From a bacterium (GTDB taxonomy: Bacteria; Chlamydiota; Chlamydiia; Chlamydiales; JAFEGQ01): a stretch of 10,994 bases of DNA. The translations under genes and the position numbers were made by a program. The first letter of the stretch is position 1, and the number at the start of each line of letters is the position of its first letter. The notes under the pieces are model-generated. The model was given only the letters and a program-made list of their open reading frames with translations. It made no database searches and had not been told where the DNA came from. Positions 1-5,851 of the stretch are shown here, in pieces. The stretch lies in NCBI GenBank assembly GCA_021809305.1, contig JAKBAF010000008.1, positions 1 through 10,994 on the forward strand, in the 5' to 3' direction.

Positions 1-1012
1 AGACAACCACGGTCTTATGGGGCGGCGCCTCCGCAATGAGCCTCTCCTCATCTCCTTGCAGAGGGCGCCCTGCATCGAGCACAAGGAGGATGAGATCTGC
101 CTCTTTGGCGGCGCTTCGCGAGCGCCGGATTCCCTCTTGTTCAACAGGTGCGTATGTCTCCCGAAGGCCTGCTGTATCAATTAGGCGAAAGGTGAGCCCC
201 CCGAGCCGGATCTCCTCCTCGAGCAGATCGCGCGTCGTTCCAGGAATGTCTGTGACAATTGCTCTCTCTCTTTGCAGCAGCGCATTCATTAGCGATGACT
301 TGCCAACATTGGGAACCCCTAAGAGGCAAAGAGAGATCCCCTCTCGCACCATCCGCCCCTCACGCCAGGTGGCGAGGAGCTCTTCAATTTGGGTCAGCAC
401 ACCCTTCAGTTGGCGCTCCATCTCCTCGGGGCTTGTAAACTCAAGCCCCTCTTCGGGAAAGTCGACCCACGCCTCGAGTATTGCCGCAAGTTGGATAAGC
501 TCCTTTTGGAAGTGGCTAACTCTTGCTGAGAGTCGACCCTCCAGCTGCTCCCTTGCCGCCTCGAGGGCGCGATCGCTTTTTGCACCAATTAGTGCCTGCA
601 CAGCCTCGGCTTGCGCAAGATCGAGCCTCCCATTCATAAAGGCGCGATAGGTGAACTCGCCTGGTAGGGCAGCGCGCGCGCCGGCAAGGAGCGCCGCCTC
701 TAGTACCTTGCGCGAGACATAAGCGCCTCCATGGCCATGAATCTCAACTGTTGCCTCCCCCGTGTAGGAGCGCCCCTCATAGAGGGTAAGAAGGAGTCCC
801 GTATCGATGACCTGCCCCGCCCCATCGAGTATTTGGCCGTAGTGGGCGGTGTGGCTCTTATAGCTTGCAACAGGTCCTGAGAAGAGGGCCGACCCGATCT
901 CGAGGGCAGCGGGACCTGAGATTCGGATGATGGCCACCCCTCCATCCCCTGGTGGGGTTGCAATCGCTGCGATCGTGTCTCCCTGTGGATAAAAATTTGG
1001 GGTTCTTGTCAT
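1..1012 (-). CDS. mnmE: tRNA uridine-5-carboxymethylaminomethyl modification GTPase MnmE (3' end missing)
   Basis: MnmE, with MnmG, modifies the wobble uridine of certain tRNAs, using a folate-derived one-carbon unit and GTP hydrolysis, in the cytoplasm. Reading the minus strand from the ATG at 1012-1010 gives 337 uninterrupted residues that run off the left edge. Visible in order are TIAAIATPPGDGGVAIIRISG (residues 13-33) of the folate-binding N-terminal domain, the family signatures PGEFT (117-121) and NGRLDLAQAEA (127-137), then the inserted Ras-like G domain. The G domain has the P-loop GVPNVGKSS (232-240), DIPGTTRD (255-262) and DTAGLRET (279-286). The usual family length is about 450 residues, so the NKxD motif and the C-terminal cysteine motif (CIGK) lie outside. 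A Shine-Dalgarno AAGGA (complement of 1022-1026) lies 9 nt before the ATG. It is divergent from psd with only 31 bp between. No odd residues were seen; the identification is firm. Confidence 0.96.
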   Translation of the reverse strand, partial: MTRTPNFYPQGDTIAAIATPPGDGGVAIIRISGPAALEIGSALFSGPVASYKSHTAHYGQILDGAGQVIDTGLLLTLYEGRSYTGEATVEIHGHGGAYVSRKVLEAALLAGARAALPGEFTYRAFMNGRLDLAQAEAVQALIGAKSDRALEAAREQLEGRLSARVSHFQKELIQLAAILEAWVDFPEEGLEFTSPEEMERQLKGVLTQIEELLATWREGRMVREGISLCLLGVPNVGKSSLMNALLQRERAIVTDIPGTTRDLLEEEIRLGGLTFRLIDTAGLRETYAPVEQEGIRRSRSAAKEADLILLVLDAGRPLQGDEERLIAEAPPHKTVVV

Positions 1013-1043
1013 TGAGGAAGGTCCTTATACTAGGTGATCACAG
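1013..1043. promoter_or_regulatory. 31-bp divergent intergenic region with ribosome binding sites for mnmE and psd
   Basis: The gap holds AAGGA (complement of 1022-1026) for mnmE and AGGTGA (1032-1037, 6 nt before the ATG) for psd. The AGGTGA is the main reason for starting psd at 1044 rather than at the in-frame ATG at 1056. A TATACT (1026-1031) resembles a -10 box on the plus strand. It lies so close to psd that the transcript would start at or inside the ATG's ribosome binding site, so it is doubtful. With so little space, the promoters of both genes probably lie inside each other's coding sequence. Confidence 0.45.
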
Positions 1044-1979
1044 ATGTTGGAGAGCATGTTCTCACTACCACCCATTGTTTACATCGATCGGTTAACAGGT
1101 CTGCGCGCAACTGAGCAGGTCTACGGCTCGAGGGGGCTTGCCCTTCTCTATGGAGGGCCTTCCTGGCGGCGATATCTCATCTCTTTGCTGCGCGCTCTTG
1201 TAACTCGTCTGCCATTCTACTCGAGGTACTACGGCTGGCTCCAGCGGCGCTCCTCCTCGAGGCGGCAGATCGCTCCATTTGTTAAAACGTATGGTCTCGA
1301 TCCGGCGGAGTTTGAGAAACCTCTCTCGGAGTTCAGCTCATTTGACGATTTCTTCTCACGCAAGCTAAAAATTGACGCTCGATCCATTGTTCAAGAAGAG
1401 AGCGTAGCCATAATGCCAGCTGATGGGCGCTACCGCTTTATTCCCGATCTCAGTGTAAGCCGCCATTTTTGCATCAAAGGGCACAACTACTCCTTAGCGC
1501 ATCTCCTGGGGAGCGAGGCGAGGGGTGCCCACTACGCGAAGGGGGCAATGGTCATTGCAAGGCTCTGCCCCATCGACTACCACCGCTTCCACTTTCCTTG
1601 CAGCGGTCTGGCCTCTCCCTCGCAATTGATCAAAGGCTGTCTCTCCTCGGTTAACCCTGTTGCCCTAAAAGAGAGGCTTGCTATCTTCACCGAGAATAAG
1701 AGGATGCTCTCTACCCTTACCTCTCCTCTCTTTGGTGAAGTGACTCTTTTAGAGGTCGGCGCTCTTGCCGTCGGCACCATTCATGAGACCTACCCGCCAA
1801 ATGCTTATGTTGCAAAGGGAGATGAGAAGGGCTACTTCTCCTTTGGCGGCTCTGCGCTCGTTCTCCTCTTTGAAGAGGGGCGCATCGCCTTTGATGAGGA
1901 CCTGGTCACAGCCTCTGCCCTCGGCCTCGAAATACGCTGCCTCTTTGGCCAGTCGCTCGGTAGAGCGTTAGCTGTATAG
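1044..1979 (+). CDS. psd: Phosphatidylserine decarboxylase proenzyme, type II (PsdD-like)
   Basis: This enzyme decarboxylates phosphatidylserine to phosphatidylethanolamine at the inner membrane. It is made as a proenzyme that cuts itself before a serine to create a pyruvoyl group. In the 311-residue product, FFSRKL (103-108), PADGR with Asp127 (125-129), KGHNYSLAHLLG (145-156) and PIDYHRFHFP with His180/His183 (176-185) are all classic for the family. FGGS (267-270) near the C-terminus supplies the processing site. Ser270 is the expected pyruvoyl precursor, in the GGS form of type II enzymes rather than the LGST of E. coli. The beta chain would be residues 1-269 and the alpha chain 270-311. 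The N-terminal region around 40-60 is hydrophobic and may contact the membrane. Its end overlaps the convergent gene by 12 bp. Next to mnmE this matches the thdF-psdD order I recall from Chlamydia. Confidence 0.95.
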   Translation: MLESMFSLPPIVYIDRLTGLRATEQVYGSRGLALLYGGPSWRRYLISLLRALVTRLPFYSRYYGWLQRRSSSRRQIAPFVKTYGLDPAEFEKPLSEFSSFDDFFSRKLKIDARSIVQEESVAIMPADGRYRFIPDLSVSRHFCIKGHNYSLAHLLGSEARGAHYAKGAMVIARLCPIDYHRFHFPCSGLASPSQLIKGCLSSVNPVALKERLAIFTENKRMLSTLTSPLFGEVTLLEVGALAVGTIHETYPPNAYVAKGDEKGYFSFGGSALVLLFEEGRIAFDEDLVTASALGLEIRCLFGQSLGRALAV

Positions 1980-2609
1980 TCGCCGCCAACCCATCTTTGT
2001 GCAGCCAAGCAGCGCCTTTGCAAGATTCGCTCCTGTCATCACCCCCTCAGATGGATCCGCGAGCTTGATCCCGCTTACTAAAAGAGAGGAGAGCTCCTTT
2101 GCGAATCCAAGCGCTGATGAGACCATGTGCCGCTCTGATTTATCTCTGACTCGCTCCTCGACGCAGTGAAGTCGTTTTTCGCGATGTTCTAAAAATAGCT
2201 TTCCGTAGCGAATCGTCGAGGCTCCCCGTAGCCCATAGCGCAGCACTTTGCAGAGTCTGTTAAAGCCAAGAAAAAATCCCTGAGTGTGCTCATCGAACTG
2301 CTGCTGAAATAGGTCAGCAATGATTTGAATGCAGCCGGTCACACAGCTTACCATCTTCGCTCTTCGGTAGAGGCTCTCACTTGCGTGGTAGAGGTGGAGG
2401 CTGCGCGTGGTGTGAACGAAGTAGTTGATATCACAGACAGGATAGGTGACAAGCTTGATGAGGGATGCTGCTCTGCGGCAGCCAGCTAGTTCAAGGAGGA
2501 TCTGGGCAAGGGAGGCTACCTTTGTCGTATCGTGGATTGCACGGGACAATCCATAGGCTACTTTAAAAGGCGGAGAGATCTCGACTCTTCTATCCGTTCG
2601 ATCAACCAA
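1968..2609 (-). CDS. Unrecognised basic, Cys/His-containing protein (213 aa)
   Basis: I do not recognise this protein. It is 213 residues, rich in Arg/Lys, predicted mostly helical by eye, with seven cysteines (44, 59, 89, 93, 120, 149, 203) and many histidines. There is no clear signal peptide or membrane helix, though 89-119 and 168-181 are fairly hydrophobic. Codon choice (many C- and G-ending codons, few rare ones) looks like a real gene. The start is TTG at 2609-2607, because an in-frame stop lies just upstream and there is no early ATG. GGATGA (complement of 2616-2621) lies 6 nt before it as a modest ribosome binding site. It converges on psd with a 12-bp overlap and diverges from the TPR gene. 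I recall no equivalent between psdD and CT700 in Chlamydia, so it may be lineage-specific. A decayed remnant of a longer protein is possible. Confidence 0.65.
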   Translation of the reverse strand: MVDRTDRRVEISPPFKVAYGLSRAIHDTTKVASLAQILLELAGCRRAASLIKLVTYPVCDINYFVHTTRSLHLYHASESLYRRAKMVSCVTGCIQIIADLFQQQFDEHTQGFFLGFNRLCKVLRYGLRGASTIRYGKLFLEHREKRLHCVEERVRDKSERHMVSSALGFAKELSSLLVSGIKLADPSEGVMTGANLAKALLGCTKMGWRRLYS

Positions 2610-2814
2610 AAGCGATCATCCGTTGAGGTAGTTTAATAAAGGATAGAAGGGCTAACTGTAATAAACAAGAGAAAAGAAGTTTTAGGCTACCCTGAGAGGT
2701 CTGTGCGTGAGTAGCAGTCATGTTTGTTTTTTGGAAGCCTCTCTTCACGCAAAACAAGACTTGGTAAATAGAGTGGAGGTGTGGGAAAATGACACTTTTT
2801 AGAAAGGAGCTGCT
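2610..2814. promoter_or_regulatory. Divergent intergenic region upstream of the unknown gene and the TPR gene
   Basis: These 205 bp must hold the start signals of two divergent genes. For the minus strand a plausible sigma-70 promoter is TTGTTT (complement of 2663-2668), a 17-nt spacer, and TATCCT (complement of 2640-2645). This puts the transcript start near 2633, about 24 nt before the TTG codon. For the plus strand I see no convincing -35/-10 pair; TTGGTA (2761-2766) with GAAAAT (2785-2790) is a weak candidate. Two interleaved 6-bp complementary pairs at 2694-2750 are described in the findings. Confidence 0.3.
2803..2809 (+). promoter_or_regulatory. Strong ribosome binding site that fixes the TTG start of the TPR gene
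   Basis: AAAGGAG ends 5 nt before the TTG at 2815. This is the best Shine-Dalgarno sequence in the window. It supports the TTG start although there is no ATG nearby in that frame, and it places a hydrophobic helix at the very N-terminus of the product. Confidence 0.8.
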
Positions 2815-4122
2815 TTGCTCTATTTCACCCTCTTTTTTCTTCTCTTGATCGCAGGGCTTATCTCCTCGCAATCGCGTCGCACCCGCAAAGTGCGAAAAGA
2901 GGCGCTCGAGCGTCTTCATGCCCGCATTGAAGAGCATCTTGTCTTGCTGGAGTGGGAATCGGCTAGCAGGCTCCTCACCCGTCTGCGCAATGAGGGGCGC
3001 GGCGATCAGCGCACGGACCTTCTACGCGTCAGGCTGCTGAGGCTCCGAAAAGAGTGCGATAAGGCGCTTGAGCTTGCGCGCTACTCCATCAATATCCACC
3101 AAGATCCTCGCCCCTTTCATCGCGAGTGCGGCTACGCCCTGCTGGAGCTCGGTCACCCACAAGCTGCAATTGATGCGCTCGAGCTCGGATCGGCTACCCC
3201 GCAAACAGTAGAGGAGCTCACCGCCTATGCCACTGCCCTCCACGAGGTGGGCCAGCCGGAAAGGGCGCTCCGTTTAATTGAGCCCCACCTCCTACTCTCT
3301 CCCACCCCCCACCTCCTCACACTCGCCGCCGACTGCCACTACCTTCTAGAAGAGTTTGAGTCAGCCCTAACCCTCTATCACTCGGCAGGAAAGCTTGGCC
3401 AAGAGACCGAGCGCTTACTCGAGCGCATGGGCCACTGCTATCGGCATTTGAAGCAGATGGGACGCGGTCTTGAGTGCTTTCAAGCCATATGGGAGAGTGA
3501 TCCTCTCAACTTAGGAGCCGTTCTCAACCTCGGCGGCTGTCTTGAGGCAATCGGCGCACACGCCGATGCTCTCGCTCTCTACTCCCGCGAGGCCACCTGG
3601 AATCTCGGCGATCCCCGCCTCATTGCAAGAGCCGGCATTAGCGCCATCCACCTAGAGCGCTACAGCGTAGGAGAGGTCTATCTTCGCTATGCTATCTCGC
3701 TTGGCCTAAAACCGCCTACCTACCTCGCCTACCTCGCCTACGCCTGTGAGCGTCAGCTAGCCTGGCAAGAGGCCGAGGAGCTCTACCAGGAGCTCACCAC
3801 CCTACCCGAGGGAGAGGCTGCAGGCTATCTCGGTCTTACCTACCTCTTCGCAATTGGTGTCTCCTCGCTTAATTCCGAGGACGAGGTCCTCCATATCGCC
3901 ACTCGCAGCGTCGAGCTCCACTCACAAGCCATTAGCTGGGAGCTCCTAAGCGCAAGCCTTGCTCGCCTGGGCTACTTCGTCGAGGCCCATCAAATACAAG
4001 AAGCCCTTACCCCATACGATCTCCTCCCAGAGGTCTCCACACGGCGTCGCGCCGCTATGCGCCTGCTCCGCCAGCGCCAGCCCCTCCCCGCCGCTTTGCT
4101 CCCGCACCCTCTCGTCGCATAG
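2815..4122 (+). CDS. Membrane-anchored TPR-repeat protein (CT700-like)
   Basis: The 435-residue product starts with one hydrophobic segment (about residues 2-17) followed by a very basic stretch (20-30). This suggests an N-terminal helix with the remainder in the cytoplasm, though a periplasmic orientation is not excluded. The rest is helical with tetratricopeptide-type repeats, clearest at about 83-125, 134-160, 168-195, 202-230, 236-262, 268-296 and 302-330. Recurrent features are small residues at the A/G positions, as in GYALLELGHPQAAIDALE, ALHEVGQPERALRLIE and LNLGGCLEAIGAHADALALY. Such proteins are scaffolds or chaperones; the partner cannot be read from the sequence. Its position after mnmE and psd matches the hypothetical protein after psdD in Chlamydia (CT700), though here an unrelated reverse gene intervenes. 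The C-terminal tail (about 408-435) is Arg/Pro-rich and falls outside the repeats. The start is TTG, backed by AAAGGAG. Confidence 0.85.
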   Translation: MLYFTLFFLLLIAGLISSQSRRTRKVRKEALERLHARIEEHLVLLEWESASRLLTRLRNEGRGDQRTDLLRVRLLRLRKECDKALELARYSINIHQDPRPFHRECGYALLELGHPQAAIDALELGSATPQTVEELTAYATALHEVGQPERALRLIEPHLLLSPTPHLLTLAADCHYLLEEFESALTLYHSAGKLGQETERLLERMGHCYRHLKQMGRGLECFQAIWESDPLNLGAVLNLGGCLEAIGAHADALALYSREATWNLGDPRLIARAGISAIHLERYSVGEVYLRYAISLGLKPPTYLAYLAYACERQLAWQEAEELYQELTTLPEGEAAGYLGLTYLFAIGVSSLNSEDEVLHIATRSVELHSQAISWELLSASLARLGYFVEAHQIQEALTPYDLLPEVSTRRRAAMRLLRQRQPLPAALLPHPLVA

Positions 4123-4141
4123 GCTAATAGTAGCAAATGCT

Positions 4142-4196
4142 TTGGGGGACCTCGCCCACAAGCCCCCACCAGAGGGCTTGCGCCCTCTGGACACCC
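4142..4196 (+). repeat. Double-hairpin repeat, copy A
   Basis: Two adjacent hairpins lie just after the TPR gene. The outer one (4142-4161) pairs TTG plus three G with three C and CAA around one bulged A. The inner one has a perfect 9-bp stem, CCAGAGGGC (4169-4177) with GCCCTCTGG (4182-4190), and loop TTGC. The two are joined by a run of five C (4163-4167). The 35 nt at 4162-4196 match copy B (reverse orientation) at 30 positions and align without gaps with copy C at the right end of the window. Confidence 0.85.
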
Positions 4197-4242
4197 TTTA
4201 CTATTTGAACGTTTAACTGTAGATCTCTTTTCGCTAACACCC

Positions 4243-4275
4243 CCCTATCGAAAAGGCGGAGCCTTTTCGATAGGG
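4243..4275. repeat. Perfect 15-bp inverted repeat (central hairpin)
   Basis: CCCTATCGAAAAGGC (4243-4257) and its exact reverse complement (4261-4275) are separated by the 3-nt loop GGA. A hairpin this strong in the gap between the TPR gene and sthA could end transcription of the TPR gene. No T run follows on either strand, so a standard intrinsic terminator is not shown. It may instead be the core of the surrounding palindromic element. Confidence 0.9.
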
Positions 4276-4323
4276 AATTATAGCTTTTGCAAGACGAGCG
4301 CTACGGCCAAAGAAAAACGCAAT

Positions 4324-4377
4324 GGGTGTCGAGAGGGCTTAGGCCCTCTGGTGGGGGTTTGGGGGTAACGCCCCCAA
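4324..4377 (-). repeat. Double-hairpin repeat, copy B (inverted relative to A)
   Basis: Read on the minus strand, it has an outer hairpin TTGGGGG (complement of 4371-4377) pairing with CCCCCAA (complement of 4359-4365). After a short linker comes a run of five C and an inner stem AGAGGGC (complement of 4343-4349) with GCCCTCT (complement of 4332-4338). The 35-nt unit (4358 down to 4324) differs from copy A at only five positions, three of them in the loop. One change (position 4331) breaks the second base pair of the stem. Confidence 0.85.
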
Positions 4378-4444
4378 GGGCCTTGGAGGAAAAGGAGTGT
4401 TTTGATAAACCCTCAAAGGTGGGCTAAGCATAGGATGGCGTGTG

Positions 4445-5851
4445 ATGAAAAAGTACGACTTGGTGGTTATTGGATCGGGGCCGGGTGGGGAGAAGGCGGC
4501 AGTAAAGGCTGCCTACTTTGGCCATAGTGTTGCGCTGATTGAAAAGACGGCAACATTTGGGGGCGCGGGGGTTCTTACAGGAACGCTGCCGTCTAAGACT
4601 CTTAAGGAGACGGCTCTCTTTCTCTCTGGCAAGTTTGAGAAGGGGCTCTACGGTGTGGAGCGGACGCTCGAGCATGAGGCGTCCGTAAAGGATTTTCTAT
4701 TTAGGAAGAATGTTGTTATCACCCACGCAGCGCTAGAGGTGGCTCAGAATATTCGCTTGCATGGGGTTGATGTCTTTCATGGCATCGCCTCCTTTGAGGA
4801 TGCGCACCATATTCATATTGCGGGAGGTGTTGAAGAGACGATCTATGGTGAGAATATCATCATTGCAACGGGCTCCTATCCAGCGCACCCACCTGGAATT
4901 CCCTTTGATAATCACAGGATTCACGACTCTGATACCATCTTGAACATCAATAGTTTTCCAAGCTCAATTGCGGTGCTTGGGGCGGGAACTATCGGCTGTG
5001 AGTATGCGACGATCTTTGCGACAATGGGCGCCAAGGTCTACCTCATTAACCGAAATGATAAAATGCTTATGTTTCTGGATGCGGAGATCAAGCATAAGCT
5101 ACTCGTCTTTATGAAGGAGATGGGTATCGACATTATGCTTAATGCTTCTATCAAGGAGCTCCGGCCACCAGATGATGATACGACCCCGCTCAATATTGTC
5201 CTAAGCTCGGGCGAGACACTTCACGTCGACATGTTCCTCTTCGCAGCTGGGCGGGATGGCAATATCAAGGATCTCAACCTAGATAAGGTGGGAGTGAAAA
5301 CGGGCTCAAGAGAGTTGATTCTTGTTGATGAGCAGTACCGAACTAATATTCCCAATATCTACGCGGTTGGCGATGTGATTGGCTTTCCAGCCCTTGCTAG
5401 CACTAGCATGGATCAAGGTCGAGTAGCTGTTGCCCACATCTTTAATACAGGCGATCTTGAGTATGTCTCGAAGATTTTGCCCTACGGCATCTACACTGTC
5501 CCAGAGATCTCGATGGTAGGGATGACAGAAGAAGAGGCTCAAAAAGAGAAGGTCGACTACCTGGTTGGCCGTGCCTACCATGCGACGAGCTCACGCGGGG
5601 AGATTATGGGGGCGAAGCGCGGTATGCTTAAAATCGTCTTCACTCGCGATGATCTTATCATCCGAGGCGTGCACATTATTGGCCACTTAGCAGCGGAGAT
5701 GATACACTATGGTATGCTCCTCGTTCAAGACAAGAAGACTTTGACATCGGTTGTCTCTGCTGTGTTTAATTATCCTACACTACACGACTTGTATAAGTAT
5801 GCTTGTTACGATGGGCTAAGTACCTTAGTTGGCAAAAAGGTTAAGCCTTGA
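4445..5851 (+). CDS. sthA: Soluble pyridine nucleotide transhydrogenase (SthA family flavoprotein)
   Basis: SthA enzymes are cytoplasmic FAD proteins that pass hydride between NADPH and NAD, balancing the two pools. The 468-residue product has an N-terminal FAD Rossmann motif GSGPGG (10-15), GTLPSKTLKE (46-55), a second Rossmann motif GAGTIG for the pyridine nucleotide (179-184), and YAVGDVIG (306-313) for FAD. The C-terminus has FNYPT (441-445). Lipoamide dehydrogenases and glutathione reductases have a CxxxxC redox pair and a HPT...E catalytic tail. Here the first segment reads GGAGVLTG and the tail is FNYPTLHDLY, both as in SthA rather than in disulfide reductases. E. coli SthA still has one cysteine there; this protein has none. 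The ATG at 4445 directly follows an in-frame GTG (4442); AGGA (4432-4435) could serve either. The gene ends inside oppA (4-nt overlap). Physiological direction and pyridine nucleotide preference cannot be read here. Confidence 0.88.
   Translation: MKKYDLVVIGSGPGGEKAAVKAAYFGHSVALIEKTATFGGAGVLTGTLPSKTLKETALFLSGKFEKGLYGVERTLEHEASVKDFLFRKNVVITHAALEVAQNIRLHGVDVFHGIASFEDAHHIHIAGGVEETIYGENIIIATGSYPAHPPGIPFDNHRIHDSDTILNINSFPSSIAVLGAGTIGCEYATIFATMGAKVYLINRNDKMLMFLDAEIKHKLLVFMKEMGIDIMLNASIKELRPPDDDTTPLNIVLSSGETLHVDMFLFAAGRDGNIKDLNLDKVGVKTGSRELILVDEQYRTNIPNIYAVGDVIGFPALASTSMDQGRVAVAHIFNTGDLEYVSKILPYGIYTVPEISMVGMTEEEAQKEKVDYLVGRAYHATSSRGEIMGAKRGMLKIVFTRDDLIIRGVHIIGHLAAEMIHYGMLLVQDKKTLTSVVSAVFNYPTLHDLYKYACYDGLSTLVGKKVKP

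Larger units (their letters stand above)
4142..4377. repeat. Composite mirror-symmetric palindromic element (about 235 bp)
   Basis: This stretch holds no gene. It consists of copy A, a 46-nt spacer, a perfect central hairpin (4243-4275), a 48-nt spacer, and copy B in the opposite direction. The layout is symmetric about position 4259.5: the outer G run begins at 4144 and the outer C run ends at 4375, each 115.5 nt from the centre. The spacers are AT-richer and only weakly alike. Size and structure resemble a small non-autonomous inverted-repeat element (MITE-like) or a pair of REP-type repeats. No clear target duplication was found in the flanks. Confidence 0.7.

Noticed and set aside
36..650. 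Open frame of 204 codons on the plus strand, Ser/Arg-rich
   Set aside because: It is exactly antisense to the highly conserved mnmE coding sequence, shows low-complexity composition and has no recognisable domain.
984..992. Perfect DnaA-box sequence (TTATCCACA on the minus strand) inside mnmE
   Set aside because: It is a single copy in a conserved coding region with no further boxes or AT-rich unwinding region. One 9-mer match in 11 kb is not improbable.
2602..2937. Open frame of 111 codons on the minus strand just upstream of the unknown gene
   Set aside because: It covers the 5' end of the TPR gene and the divergent promoter region, has no recognisable motif, and would destroy the regulatory space of both neighbours.
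3717..3742. Short tandem CTACCTCGC repeat in the TPR gene
   Set aside because: It simply encodes YLAYLAYA at a TPR helix and stays in frame, with no sign of slippage or functional meaning.
4243..4275. Central hairpin as a standard intrinsic terminator
   Set aside because: The stem is strong, but no run of T follows it on either strand, and it is the centre of a symmetric repeat. It is annotated as a repeat instead.
4391..4525. AAAGGAG followed by a TTG-started mini-frame of about 40 codons running into sthA (possible leader peptide)
   Set aside because: The spacing is short, most of it overlaps sthA in another frame, and there is no regulatory codon run. The signal more likely belongs to the edge of the palindromic element.
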